From NCBI GenBank assembly GCA_947490615.1, contig CANLHK010000001.1, forward strand, positions 485,487 to 549,486: a DNA stretch of 64,000 bases, given 5' to 3'. Each line of letters starts with the position of its first letter. The first letter of the stretch is position 1. Below, in pieces: positions 26,422 through 36,907 of this stretch. The notes under the pieces were generated by a model. The model ran no database searches and was not told the origin of the DNA. It saw only the letters and a program-made list of their open reading frames with translations. The position numbers and the translations under genes were made by a program. Origin of the DNA: Planctomycetaceae bacterium. GTDB taxonomy: Bacteria; Planctomycetota; Phycisphaerae; Phycisphaerales; SM1A02.

Positions 26422-27369
26422 TCATTCGCGCTGATTCTCGTCGCGCCATTGCTGCATGGCATCAGGAATGAGGTCAGCGATCTCGTGGGCGAGCGCACCA
26501 GCGTCACCATGCGCTGCGCTCCACAGTTCACCGGCGCGCGCATGGAGTTCGACCGCCAACGCAGAAAGCGCGCCTGGAGTTTCGACTGCACCAGCTTGCG
26601 CCGTGACGCCTGAAGCGCCTCCAAACTGCGCGTGCATTGCCGCAACGACTCCAGCCAACACATCGCCGCTTCCGCCCGTCGCGAGCGCTGCACTGCCCGC
26701 GTCACACCGCCACGCGCGCAAGCCGTCGCTGGTCACTGTTCCTGCGCCTTTCAAGACGACGATGGCGCCGAGTCGCTGTGCCAACGAGAGTGCCGCCGCG
26801 GGTCGCGTGGCCCGCTGCACACAGTCGAGTTCGAGTTGCAGCGCGTCACAAAGCACGCGGGCTTCACCAGGATGCGGCGTGAAGATCACCGTGCCGCGAA
26901 GATCACGCGCCGCGTCGGCATGGGACGCGAAGTGTCCAATCGCGTCGGCATCGATCACGCGCGGTCGCTCGTCCATCGCAAGGAGACGCATGACCACTTG
27001 CCCCGCCGCGGCGCTCCGCCCGAGCGCGGGACCGATGACGACGGCAGAAACTTCGGGCATTGCAGCATCGATCGCGTGTGCGGCTGCAGAGGCGATGAGC
27101 TCTCCGCGCGCGTCGGTGGGGAGCGAGATCACTGTGGCTTCAGGCAACATCAAGAGCGCCGTGGCCGCGTGTGGCGCAGGGACGGCGGCGATCACTCGGC
27201 CTGCACCCGAACGGAACGCGCCGCGCGCCGCGAGCATCGCGCCGCCGAGCATGTGACGCGGATCGTGCGCGCAGCCGCCCACGACGAGCACGGTTCCGAA
27301 AGTCCCTTTGTGTCCATCGCGTTGGCGCTTTGGAAGGCGCGGCGTGGGCTCAAACTGCAGCGCGCTCAT
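26422..27369 (-). CDS. nnrD: ADP/ATP-dependent NAD(P)H-hydrate dehydratase
   Basis: This enzyme repairs the damaged cofactor NAD(P)H hydrate. The ribokinase-like fold is clear: KGTFGTVLVVGGCAHD near the N-terminus, VVIGPALGR, TPHPGEARVL, VVLKGAGTVT and the nucleotide-binding ATGGSGDVLAGVV (about residues 228-240). At 315 residues it is the stand-alone dehydratase, without the N-terminal epimerase domain found in fused Nnr proteins. Its ATG overlaps the transglutaminase stop codon by 4 nt. Confidence 0.92.
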   Translation of the reverse strand: MSALQFEPTPRLPKRQRDGHKGTFGTVLVVGGCAHDPRHMLGGAMLAARGAFRSGAGRVIAAVPAPHAATALLMLPEATVISLPTDARGELIASAAAHAIDAAMPEVSAVVIGPALGRSAAAGQVVMRLLAMDERPRVIDADAIGHFASHADAARDLRGTVIFTPHPGEARVLCDALQLELDCVQRATRPAAALSLAQRLGAIVVLKGAGTVTSDGLRAWRCDAGSAALATGGSGDVLAGVVAAMHAQFGGASGVTAQAGAVETPGALSALAVELHARAGELWSAAHGDAGALAHEIADLIPDAMQQWRDENQRE

Positions 27370-28918
27370 CGCGTCGCTCCCACGGGGGCGAGCTCCTCGA
27401 TCTTGAGCGCGCCGATGAGTGAGAGCGCACGCGAGAACGCAGGATCGGTGGCGCCGCCACTGAGGTCACTCGTTGCCACGAGGAGATGTCCGATGTGGTA
27501 GCCGTCGATGCCGATACCTGCACCGAGCGTCGCGTCAAAGTCGACCCAACCGCGCGCATTCTCAGCCTTTGCCTGCGCGGGAACGACGAGCGCCTGCGTC
27601 CACAGATGCCAGCCCCAGCCCGCGCCGTTCGTGCCGAGTTCGGGCACATAGACAAGCCCACTGGCCACGCGCGAAGGAATCCCCGCCGCTCGGCACAAGG
27701 CCGCAAGAAGCACCGCATGTTCGGTGCAATCTCCACTGCGCGTCTTGGCGGCCTCGCTCGCCGAACCAAAGGCCGTCGCGAGATTCTTGGATCGCACATG
27801 ACGCGCGACGAGCAGGCGCAGCGCGTCGACCTTCTCACGATCGCTCGCGTCGTCCTTGAGTCGTGCGGTCGCCAACAACGCGCGCACCGCTTCGCTGTCG
27901 GAGTCGATGAGTTCGTTGGCCTTTCGCCATCGCGGATCATGCTCGTCACTCGCTTGAGCAGCACTCGCGCCCTGCACGCGCACCGTGACGCGTGCGGACT
28001 TCTCGCCTGTCCGAACAAACTCCTGCGCGCCCTCGCTTGGAAGGTCGGGCATCGCTGTGACCGATTCCAATCCAACGACGAGTTCTCTGCGCGAGAGAAA
28101 CCGAGCAATCGGCTTGGTCGAGACGAAGGTTCCCGCGAGCAGATCAAACGAAGCGCGCGCGTAACTCTCATCCGCCTTCGCTTTGTTGGTGAGCGTTGAA
28201 ACCAGATCCCCGAGTCCAATCGGCGTCGTGCTTTCGAGAACCAATCCAGCCGCGTCGTACAACTCCACGGCGACCGTGGGTTGGATGCTGCTGCGCACTT
28301 CGTAGCGCGCGCAACGCACTGAGCGGCCCTCGACGACGCGCTCCACTTCGTCGAGGCGCTTCATGGTGATCTCTGCGACGACAAAGCCCGCGTGCACATC
28401 AAGCGCGCGAAACTTGATCTCGGGTGCCTTGGCGTCCCCGCGCGCCGCGACGAACGCGCGAACCTCACACGGCGTGAGCCAAGTTCCGTCGGCGAGTTCG
28501 CGCACTTCGCGCACGGCGCCGCGTTCGAGCGTGGCCTTCGTGGGCGACTCAAACTCGTAGCGCACGCGCTCGGCGCCCTTCTGCAGGACGACGGCCTCCA
28601 AGGGCTCGCCCTTGGACGACTCGACAAACTCCGACGCGAGCTCCACGGTGGTTTCTTGTCCAAGTCGCACGAAACGCATGGCGATGCGCGAGCTCGTTCG
28701 AATCCGCGCGCCCTGCTTCACCGTGCCATCGGTGGCGGCACTGACCTCGTCCTGCTCCACGCGCTCGTGCGAGTAGCCGCAGGGATGCCCACCAAGCGTG
28801 AGGCTGTAGTAGTGCTCCTCAACGAGCTTCCAATCGGCGCACGCCTCCTGACTCAGCGAAGTCAGCGCGCCAAGAAGGAGCGTCACCAAGAGGAAGCGCA
28901 CGGCCAATCGTCTGTGCA

Positions 28919-28919
<1 letters not shown>
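27366..28919 (-). CDS. Exported transglutaminase-like protein
   Basis: The 517-residue product has a signal peptide (residues about 1-28, RFLLVTLLLGALTSLSQEACA) and a C-terminal transglutaminase-like/papain-fold domain. The triad is visible: Cys in TRSGDCTEHAVLLAAL (about 395), His in GWHLWTQALV (about 436) and Asp in WVDFDATLG (about 460). The N-terminal roughly 330 residues are a beta-rich region of unknown role. Members may act as peptidases or amidases rather than cross-linkers. Its start overlaps the lysS stop codon and its end overlaps nnrD, so lysS, this gene and nnrD form one operon. Confidence 0.88.
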
Positions 28920-30544
<1,625 letters not shown>

Positions 30545-30553
30545 GGAGCGCGA

Positions 30554-30559
30554 ATCCTA
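30554..30559 (-). promoter_or_regulatory. Candidate -10 box close to the lysS start
   Basis: On the minus strand TAGGAT is followed by 9 nt (tcgcgctcc) and then the ATG. It belongs to the recurring TAnnnT set. Confidence 0.3.
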
Positions 30560-30654
30560 TCAGGAGCGCGTTGCCTATCCCTTGCGGCAAGTGATTGCGC
30601 TACTCTCTCGGACTTCTCGCTCATTTCGAATTCGGACACAGTAAGACGACACTC

Positions 30655-31797
30655 ATGGCACCAAGCACGCGGCGACTGGGCATCCTGACTGGCGGCGGCG
30701 ATTGTCCAGGACTCAACGCAGTCCTGCGCGCGGTCGCCAAGACCGCGATCCTGCAATACGGGATCGAGATCATCGGCATCGAAGACGGCTTTCAAGGCCT
30801 CATCGAACACCGCGTGCGCCCGCTTGGCCTGCGCGAAGTCTCGGGCATCCTCACGCGTGGCGGCACGATCCTTGGCTCGAACAACAAGTGCAACCCCGCG
30901 CGCTACTGCACGGGCCGCACCGCCGACGGCACCCCGATTTGGGAAGATGTCACCGAGAAGTGCCTGACCACGATCGCCCGTGAACGCCTCGATGGACTCA
31001 TCGTGATCGGCGGCGACGGAACCATGGCCTGCGCTGCGCCGATCGCCGCTGCGGGCATCAATGTCATCGGCATCCCCAAGACGATCGACAACGATCTCGT
31101 TGGCACCGAAATCACCTTCGGCTTCCTCACGGCCGTCGCGACCGCGACCGATGCGCTTGATCGCCTTCACTCCACCGCCGACAGTCACCACCGCGTCATG
31201 GTGTGCGAGGTCATGGGTCGCAACGCGGGTTGGATCGCGCTGACCTCTGGTGTCGCGAGCGGATCGGATGTGATCCTGCTTCCCGAACTCCACTTTGACC
31301 TGCGCAACATCGCCGACGACATCGACCGCCGCATGCGTGGACCAGGTTTCGCGGTGGTGGTCGTGGCCGAAGGCGCGCGTCCACGCAATGGAAATCAGGT
31401 CATCGGCCGCTACGACCCGACAAGCCCCGATCCGATTCGCTTCGGTGGCATCGGAAACCTCGTGGCAACCGAGATTGCGGATCTCACGGGAATCGAAACC
31501 CGCACCACCGTGCTCGGACACACCCAGCGCGGCGGAGCGCCGATCGCTGCGGACCGCATTCTCGCGACGAACTTCGGATTCCACGCCATGGCGGTCCTGG
31601 CCAGCGGCAAGCGGAATCGCATGGTTGTCCGCGAGAACAACCTCTTTTCCGACATCGACCTGTTTGAGACTGTCGGCAAGCAACGCCTCGTCTCCATCGA
31701 TCACCCGCTCATCGCAGCCGCACGCGCCATCGGCACGAGTTTCGGTGACGGCGCTGGTTCGATCGTCGCCAAGCCGGTGCCCGCAGCGCTCACTTGA
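30655..31797 (+). CDS. pfkA: 6-phosphofructokinase, group III-type
   Basis: This enzyme phosphorylates fructose 6-phosphate in glycolysis. It has LGILTGGGDCPGLNAVLRA at the N-terminus, IVIGGDGTMACA (about residues 117-128), GIPKTIDNDLVG (about 139-150), EVMGRNAGWIAL and GHTQRGGAPIAADR. The GGDGT together with PKTIDND combines the Gly typical of ATP enzymes with the Lys typical of PPi enzymes. That is the mixed-substrate group III pattern, so the phosphoryl donor cannot be assigned from sequence. The ATG at 30655 is chosen because the family core starts eight residues later. The product is 380 residues. Confidence 0.93.
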   Translation: MAPSTRRLGILTGGGDCPGLNAVLRAVAKTAILQYGIEIIGIEDGFQGLIEHRVRPLGLREVSGILTRGGTILGSNNKCNPARYCTGRTADGTPIWEDVTEKCLTTIARERLDGLIVIGGDGTMACAAPIAAAGINVIGIPKTIDNDLVGTEITFGFLTAVATATDALDRLHSTADSHHRVMVCEVMGRNAGWIALTSGVASGSDVILLPELHFDLRNIADDIDRRMRGPGFAVVVVAEGARPRNGNQVIGRYDPTSPDPIRFGGIGNLVATEIADLTGIETRTTVLGHTQRGGAPIAADRILATNFGFHAMAVLASGKRNRMVVRENNLFSDIDLFETVGKQRLVSIDHPLIAAARAIGTSFGDGAGSIVAKPVPAALT

Positions 31798-31908
31798 GTT
31801 GGTGGAATCGTCGGCGAGTTCCCCACTCTCTCGCTTCCGATCTTGCGTCGGTGTTTCGTTAGGATGCGATGGCCGTGCGCCGCACGACGAGAACCGAAAC
31901 GGAGACTG

Positions 31909-32784
31909 ATGGACCCTGCGATCTTCCTTGACCGTGACGGCACCTTGGTGCCCGACGATGCCAACGCGGGCATTCCTGCGCGCGTGTCGCTTGTCGATGG
32001 CGTCGCGCCGTCACTTCGACGACTGCGCGATGCGGGATTCCGCCTCGTCGTGGCGACGAATCAAGGCGGCGTCGCGCGCGGACGATTCTCCGAGAGCGAA
32101 GTCGACGCGGTCCACGCGAAGGTCTCTGAACTTGTCGACCAGCAGACGGGCTTGAAGCGCACGATTGAACGCTTCTACTACTGCCCGTTTCACCCCAAGG
32201 GCATCGCGCCTGAATACACCCGCGAGCATCCGTGGCGCAAGCCGCGGCCGGGGATGTTGCTGCAAGCCGCGCAAGATATGGAGCTCGAACTCGAGCGTTC
32301 CTGGCTCATCGGTGACTCGCCGCGCGATGTCGCTGCGGGTCGCACCGCGGGATTGCGCACGATCCTCGTGACCAAAGATCGCGCCCGCATCGCCGATGCC
32401 GACGCCGATTACTCCTCGTCCACGCTTGCGGAAGCCGTCGAGATCATCCTGCGTCACCGCGATGAGACCACGGCGTCCGTTGCCAACGCGCGCCTCACGC
32501 CGTTGCCGCGCGCGACGACGCGTCGAGTGCGCCGCGAGCGCGGCAGCGAGCGCTTGCGTCGCGGACTCACCGAACTGACGGAAGAAATCCGCGCGCTACG
32601 GCTTCGTCGAGCCGAATCGAGCGCGATGCGGTTGGCCGCGATGGGACTGCAGCTCGTCGCGGTGCTTGTTGCGGCGGTCGCGTTCCTCAATCTTGCCGAG
32701 GTCGAACACTTCGCGCGTTGGGCAGCTGCGGCGGCGATGATCCAACTCGTCACCATCACCATGCTGCTCTTCGATCGGCAGTAG
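31909..32784 (+). CDS. HAD-IIIA phosphatase (GmhB/HisB-N-like) with C-terminal membrane anchor
   Basis: The N-terminal roughly 180 residues form a HAD phosphatase: FLDRDGTLVPDD (nucleophile Asp), VVATNQGGVARG, the RKPRPGML lysine segment and GDSPRDVAAGR. This matches D-glycero-D-manno-heptose bisphosphate phosphatase or histidinol phosphatase. The zinc loop keeps Cys and His (YCPFHP), but the second Cys pair is replaced (YTREHPWRKP). After a basic linker two hydrophobic helices follow (about residues 240-262 and 266-288), which usual GmhB proteins lack. The enzyme is probably membrane-tethered. The substrate is not known. Confidence 0.87.
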   Translation: MDPAIFLDRDGTLVPDDANAGIPARVSLVDGVAPSLRRLRDAGFRLVVATNQGGVARGRFSESEVDAVHAKVSELVDQQTGLKRTIERFYYCPFHPKGIAPEYTREHPWRKPRPGMLLQAAQDMELELERSWLIGDSPRDVAAGRTAGLRTILVTKDRARIADADADYSSSTLAEAVEIILRHRDETTASVANARLTPLPRATTRRVRRERGSERLRRGLTELTEEIRALRLRRAESSAMRLAAMGLQLVAVLVAAVAFLNLAEVEHFARWAAAAAMIQLVTITMLLFDRQ

Positions 32785-32834
32785 TCGCGCGAGAAAGCCT
32801 CGCGCTGCTGGTTCTGACGCGCACAACGCCAACC

Positions 32835-33101
32835 ATGCGCAGCTCGCGACTCATTCTCCACGCCGCGCATCCACAGTCGCTCGCCGATCCCGCCTTGGCG
32901 GCACTCATCGAGGCCTGCGCGCAGGAAATCGCGGAACACCAAGGCGTGCCGCCACCCTCGGTCGAGCTCTTTGCCGACCGCATTGAACTCACCGCGGCAC
33001 TGCCGACGCCTGTGCTCCTTGCCATCACGACGGAGCTCCGTCGCACAACAGGCCGCTGGTATCGCGCGAAACATGCCGCATCACTCTGGCAAGGTGATTG
33101 A
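32835..33101 (+). CDS. Small protein of unknown function
   Basis: The ATG at 32835 gives 88 residues (MRSSRLILHAAHPQSLADPA). No signal peptide or membrane segment is seen. The sequence looks like a compact alpha/beta domain with a C-terminal WYRAKHAASLWQGD. It lies between the HAD phosphatase and plsY on the same strand, 50 nt from each. I do not recognise it; coding status is supported mainly by position and amino-acid composition. Confidence 0.55.
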   Translation: MRSSRLILHAAHPQSLADPALAALIEACAQEIAEHQGVPPPSVELFADRIELTAALPTPVLLAITTELRRTTGRWYRAKHAASLWQGD

Positions 33102-33139
33102 CGCGTCGGCCTGTTGGCTCGCGGTGCACGCTGTTTCCG

Positions 33140-33145
33140 TATCAT
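33140..33145 (+). promoter_or_regulatory. Candidate -10 box close to the plsY start
   Basis: TATCAT is followed by cgcgccgc and then the ATG of plsY at 33154. No Shine-Dalgarno sequence is present. It belongs to the recurring TAnnnT set. Confidence 0.4.
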
Positions 33146-33153
33146 CGCGCCGC

Positions 33154-33915
33154 ATGCCGCTGCTTGCCTTGGAGCCCACGCTGACCGATCCGACGCCACT
33201 CTTGTGGGCCACGCTTCCTGTGGGTGCCTACCTCGTGGGTTCGTTTCCGACCGCGCATCTCTTGGCGCGCAGCCGCGGCGTCGATCTTGGCACAGTCGGA
33301 AGTAAGAACTACGGCGCCACGAATCTCGGTCGCACGCTCGGGAAGCCTTGGGGTTTCACCTGTTTCATCATCGACGCGGTCAAAGGCGCACTGCCGACAC
33401 TGGCTGCAGGATGGCTCCTCGGAACTCTCGGCGCGCCCGCGGGCGGAGTGAGCGCGCTGTCGGCGTGGTGCTGGATCGCAGCAGTGGCCGCGGTGATCCT
33501 CGGACACACCCTCTCACCGTGGATCGGCTTCAAAGGCGGCAAAGGAGTGGCCACTGGTTTCGGTGCGCTCGCTGCGCTCTGGCCTGTGCTCACGCTTCCT
33601 GCAATCTTCGCGTTGGTGATCTGGGTAGTCCTCGTCCTGATCTTCCGAATGGTGAGCCTCGCTTCAATGGTGGCCGCGGTGGCGGTGCCGTGCGCGGTCC
33701 TCGTCGCGGCGGTTTCAAACCACGGATTGCAGGGTGCGCGTGACGCTGTGCCGTTTCTTGCCGCGAGTTCGCTGATCGGAGCGTTTGTCGTCTTCAAGCA
33801 CCGAAGCAACATCGAACGCATTCGCGCTGGCACAGAGAACAAAGTCCTGCAGCGCACCCCCAAGACGACCACGCCGCCCGACGAGGCGGCGAAACCGAAT
33901 CGAGTCTCACCGTGA
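33154..33915 (+). CDS. plsY: Acyl-phosphate:glycerol-3-phosphate acyltransferase
   Basis: This is an integral inner-membrane enzyme that makes lysophosphatidic acid, the first step of phospholipid synthesis. The conserved motifs are GSFPTAHLLAR with GSKNYGATNLGRTLG, then GHTLSPWIGFKGGKGVATGFG, then FKHRSNIERIRAGTE near the C-terminus. About six hydrophobic segments are visible. The chosen ATG at 33154 gives 253 residues, a little longer than the usual 200-220 because of a polar C-terminal tail. Its stop codon overlaps the purB GTG. Confidence 0.94.
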   Translation: MPLLALEPTLTDPTPLLWATLPVGAYLVGSFPTAHLLARSRGVDLGTVGSKNYGATNLGRTLGKPWGFTCFIIDAVKGALPTLAAGWLLGTLGAPAGGVSALSAWCWIAAVAAVILGHTLSPWIGFKGGKGVATGFGALAALWPVLTLPAIFALVIWVVLVLIFRMVSLASMVAAVAVPCAVLVAAVSNHGLQGARDAVPFLAASSLIGAFVVFKHRSNIERIRAGTENKVLQRTPKTTTPPDEAAKPNRVSP

Positions 33916-35387
33916 CCATCGAAACAAGGAACATCGGCTCTTCCGCGGACTCGTCGCCTCACTCGGGCTACCGAAGTCCGCTTGAGACGCGCAACGCCAG
34001 CAGCGCAATGCGCGCGCTTTGGAGTGAGCAACGCAAGTTCTCGACATGGCGACGCATCTGGCTCGCGCTCGCAGAGAGTCAGCACGAACTTGGGTTGCCT
34101 GTTTCTTCAGCGCAAGTCGAGGCGCTCCGTGCGCACCTCGACGACATCGACTTCGCAGCAGCTGCCGCGCATGAGGCTCGCCTGCGTCACGATGTCATGG
34201 CGCATGTGCACACGCTCGGTGACGCGGCCCCCGTCGCGCGCGCGATCATCCACCTTGGCGCCACGAGCCAGGATGTTGTCTGCAATGCTGATCTCTTGGT
34301 GCTTCGTGAGGCGCTGCAACTCACGGCAGGAAAGCTCGCGCGCGTCGTTGATCGACTCGGCACCTTCGCCGCGAAGTTCCGCAGCTTGCCAACGCTCGGC
34401 TTCACCCATTTCCAACCCGCGCAACCGACCACCGTCGGCAAGCGCGCCACGCTTTGGGCGCAAGACTTCGCCATCGCGCTCGAGCAGGTCGAGTTCGCCA
34501 CCAACGCGCTCCGTCTGCGTGGGCTGCGCGGCGCGACGGGAACGCAGGCGTCCTACCTTGGACTCTTCGATGGCAACGCCGCGAAGGTTGACGCGCTTGA
34601 AGCGAAGTTTGCCGAGAAACTCGGCTGGCCCAAGGAGCGGATGCTCGCTGTCTGCGGACAGACCTATCCGCGCCTCGTCGATGCGCAGATTGTCGCAGCG
34701 TTGGCAGTGGCAGCGAGCGCTGTCCACAAGTGCGCAACAGACATTCGCTTGCTCGCCAACCGCAAGGAAATCGAAGAGCCCTTCGAGAAGGAGCAGATCG
34801 GCTCGTCCGCGATGGCCTACAAGCGCAATCCCATGCGCTGCGAACGCGCCTGCGGATTGGCGCGGTTTGTCATGGGACTCGTGAACGATCCGCTACAGAC
34901 TCACGCGACCCAGTGGCTCGAACGCACGCTTGACGATTCCTCCAACCGACGCCTCGTGCTTCCCGAGTCTTTCCTCGCGCTCGACGGCGCGTTGGACATT
35001 CTCGCGAATGTCGCCGAAGGACTCGTGGTGTGGGAAGCCACCGTGCTGGCGAATCTCGCCGCGGAACTTCCGTTTATGGCCAGCGAAGACATCATGCTTG
35101 CCGCGACCAAGGCTGGCGCCGATCGTCAAGAGGCGCATGAAGTCATTCGCGTGCACTCGATGGCTGCTGCAGAGGGAGTGAAGCGCTACGGTCGCGCCAA
35201 CGATCTCATGGAGCGACTGCGCAATGATCCGTTCTTTGCCAAGGTCGACCTCAGCGGAGCGCTCGAACCATCGCGCTTCATTGGCCGCGCGCCCGAGCAG
35301 ACCGATCGCTTCATCGACACGGTGGTCAAGCCAATTCGCATGCGGCACGCTGCGTCGCTCAGCACGAAGGCTGAACTTCGCGTGTGA
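33912..35387 (+). CDS. purB: Adenylosuccinate lyase
   Basis: This enzyme acts twice in purine synthesis: it releases fumarate from SAICAR and from adenylosuccinate. It has the superfamily signature GSSAMAYKRNPMRCERA (about residues 297-313), the catalytic-His region THFQPAQPTTVGKR and DVMAHVHTL. The GTG at 33912 overlaps the plsY stop codon. The 491-residue length is typical of the longer eukaryote-like class. The N-terminal roughly 25 residues are extra; an internal ATG at residue 33 is possible but would cut into the fold. Confidence 0.95.
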   Translation: MTIETRNIGSSADSSPHSGYRSPLETRNASSAMRALWSEQRKFSTWRRIWLALAESQHELGLPVSSAQVEALRAHLDDIDFAAAAAHEARLRHDVMAHVHTLGDAAPVARAIIHLGATSQDVVCNADLLVLREALQLTAGKLARVVDRLGTFAAKFRSLPTLGFTHFQPAQPTTVGKRATLWAQDFAIALEQVEFATNALRLRGLRGATGTQASYLGLFDGNAAKVDALEAKFAEKLGWPKERMLAVCGQTYPRLVDAQIVAALAVAASAVHKCATDIRLLANRKEIEEPFEKEQIGSSAMAYKRNPMRCERACGLARFVMGLVNDPLQTHATQWLERTLDDSSNRRLVLPESFLALDGALDILANVAEGLVVWEATVLANLAAELPFMASEDIMLAATKAGADRQEAHEVIRVHSMAAAEGVKRYGRANDLMERLRNDPFFAKVDLSGALEPSRFIGRAPEQTDRFIDTVVKPIRMRHAASLSTKAELRV

Positions 35388-35418
35388 GCCGGCGCCCTGT
35401 GCGCGGCGCACGCTGTGA

Positions 35419-36003
35419 TCACGCGGGCGGCTGCGCTTCGATGCCTTGCACTTTCTCTAGGAAATCCACGCCAAGCACGCGCGCGGGTCCCGCACCGCCG
35501 CCCTGCACCACGACCGATACCGCGTCGATCCGCAGCGAGCGGATCCAGCCGACGACCGACACGGTGGGCACGCGCAGCGTCAACCAGAATCCACCGACAA
35601 TGGGGATGTTCATGCGGGGAATCTCCGCTTCGGCGATGGTCTCGGTCACGAACACTGCGAGACTTGGCGTGGCGTTGCCTTGTGCATCACGGACGGCAAT
35701 CATCGCGAGCTGCTTGATCTCAGGCTGGTTGGCACCAGGCAGCGCGCAGGCCACGACATGCCAATTCGGAAGGCCAAACATCGAGCGCGCGTAGGCGATG
35801 TTGCGCGCATACTCAGCAGGAGCACCGCTGCTCACGAGCGTGGATTCGGATTGCTGCACGCACTCCTCAAACGCCTTGAGCATCACGGCATCTTCGGCGG
35901 CGCGTTGCATGGGATCGCGCTTGTCCAGCTGGGGTGCTGCGGATTCCGTCGCGTCGCTGCTCGTGTTGCTCTTCATGCCTTGCCCGCTGTGATCGTTGCT
36001 CAT
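35419..36003 (-). CDS. Uncharacterised cytoplasmic protein
   Basis: The ATG at 36003 has GGAG about 9 nt upstream and gives 194 residues. There is no signal peptide. The N-terminal roughly 35 residues are polar and low-complexity. The rest seems to be one alpha/beta domain, with NWHVVACALPGANQ and MNIPIVGGFWLTLRVP as the most patterned parts. It converges on purB and diverges from the isochorismatase-like gene. I do not recognise the family. Confidence 0.7.
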   Translation of the reverse strand: MSNDHSGQGMKSNTSSDATESAAPQLDKRDPMQRAAEDAVMLKAFEECVQQSESTLVSSGAPAEYARNIAYARSMFGLPNWHVVACALPGANQPEIKQLAMIAVRDAQGNATPSLAVFVTETIAEAEIPRMNIPIVGGFWLTLRVPTVSVVGWIRSLRIDAVSVVVQGGGAGPARVLGVDFLEKVQGIEAQPPA

Positions 36004-36050
36004 GCACCACTCCAGGATGTTGTTCCTCTTCGATCTCCAACGCGCCATGC

Positions 36051-36056
36051 TACTCT
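36051..36056 (+). promoter_or_regulatory. Candidate -10 box close to the ATG at 36063
   Basis: TACTCT is followed by ccgcgc and then the ATG. No Shine-Dalgarno sequence is present. It belongs to the recurring TAnnnT set. Confidence 0.35.
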
Positions 36057-36062
36057 CCGCGC

Positions 36063-36641
36063 ATGCCCAATCCACGCCTCACGCTCGATCGAACCGCCCT
36101 GCTGGTGATCGATGTGCAGGAACGACTGCTCCCGACGATCTGGGATGGCGATCGCGTGGTGACGAACTGCGCCGCTGCGCTTGAACTCGCTCGGCTCTTG
36201 GCGATTCCCGCGTTCGTCACCGAGCAATACACCAAAGGACTCGGGCACAGCGCCCCCGCCATTGCCAAAGCCGCGAGCGGACACGCGCGGATCTACGAGA
36301 AGACCCGCTTTAGCGCCCTCACCCCTGAAATCGACGCGCTCTTGTCTGCCACCCGCAGCGACGACATTCTCATATGCGGCGTCGAGGCGCATGTGTGTGT
36401 CCAACAAACCGTCCTTGATCTCCTCGCGAGCGGACGGCAGCCCTTTCTCCTGACTGACGCGATCTCCGCGGGTCGGGTCGATCAGATTTCCCCAGCATTT
36501 CGGCGCATGGAACGCGGCGGCGCGACTCCTTCAGGAGTCCTTGGCGCTGCCTATGAACTCCTCGGTGACGCCGCCCATCCCCAATTCCGAGCGGTCCTTG
36601 GTGTGGTCAAGACACTTCAAGCGCCATTGCCGTTACTCTGA
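36063..36641 (+). CDS. Isochorismatase-like cysteine hydrolase
   Basis: The 192-residue protein has the isochorismatase-like fold. Asp in ALLVIDVQERLLP (about residue 14), Lys in EKTRFSAL (about 81) and Cys in CGVEAHVCVQQT (about 111) form the expected triad. The VEAHVC cis-peptide segment is typical of the YcaC/ISOC1 group. The substrate cannot be inferred; relatives include nicotinamidases and other amidohydrolases. Confidence 0.88.
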   Translation: MPNPRLTLDRTALLVIDVQERLLPTIWDGDRVVTNCAAALELARLLAIPAFVTEQYTKGLGHSAPAIAKAASGHARIYEKTRFSALTPEIDALLSATRSDDILICGVEAHVCVQQTVLDLLASGRQPFLLTDAISAGRVDQISPAFRRMERGGATPSGVLGAAYELLGDAAHPQFRAVLGVVKTLQAPLPLL

Positions 36642-36706
36642 CGCCGAAGTGATCGGACCCGAGGCGAGTGCCGCGGGCCACGCCAATGGAACTTTCGGAG
36701 GTACCG

Positions 36707-36892
36707 ATGGAGCTCTACGAAACCCTGTGCCGCCTCGTCCGCGAGGTCGAAGACGACATGAAGAAGACAGCGGGCGGAAACAAGGCGGCGGGTACCCGCG
36801 TCCGCAAGTCGATGCAGGATGTGAAGGACTGCGCGCAGCAGATTCGCCAGCGCGTCCTTGAGATGCGTGGCACGGAGGAAGGTGGGAGCTGA
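36707..36892 (+). CDS. Histone H1-like Hc1 family protein
   Basis: The 61-residue basic-acidic protein (MELYETLCRLVREVEDDMKK start) contains GNKAAGTRVRKSMQDVKDCAQQIR in parts: GNKAAGTRVRK and the following helix. This matches the Hc1-type domain known from chlamydial histone-like proteins and found in planctomycetes and other bacteria. A GGAGG lies 6 nt before the chosen ATG. It lacks the long Lys/Ala/Pro tail of the larger Hc1/Hc2 proteins. It probably binds DNA, but the role here is unknown. It is 66 nt downstream of the isochorismatase-like gene. Confidence 0.85.
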   Translation: MELYETLCRLVREVEDDMKKTAGGNKAAGTRVRKSMQDVKDCAQQIRQRVLEMRGTEEGGS

Positions 36893-36907
36893 CCTCCCGC
36901 GAAGCTC

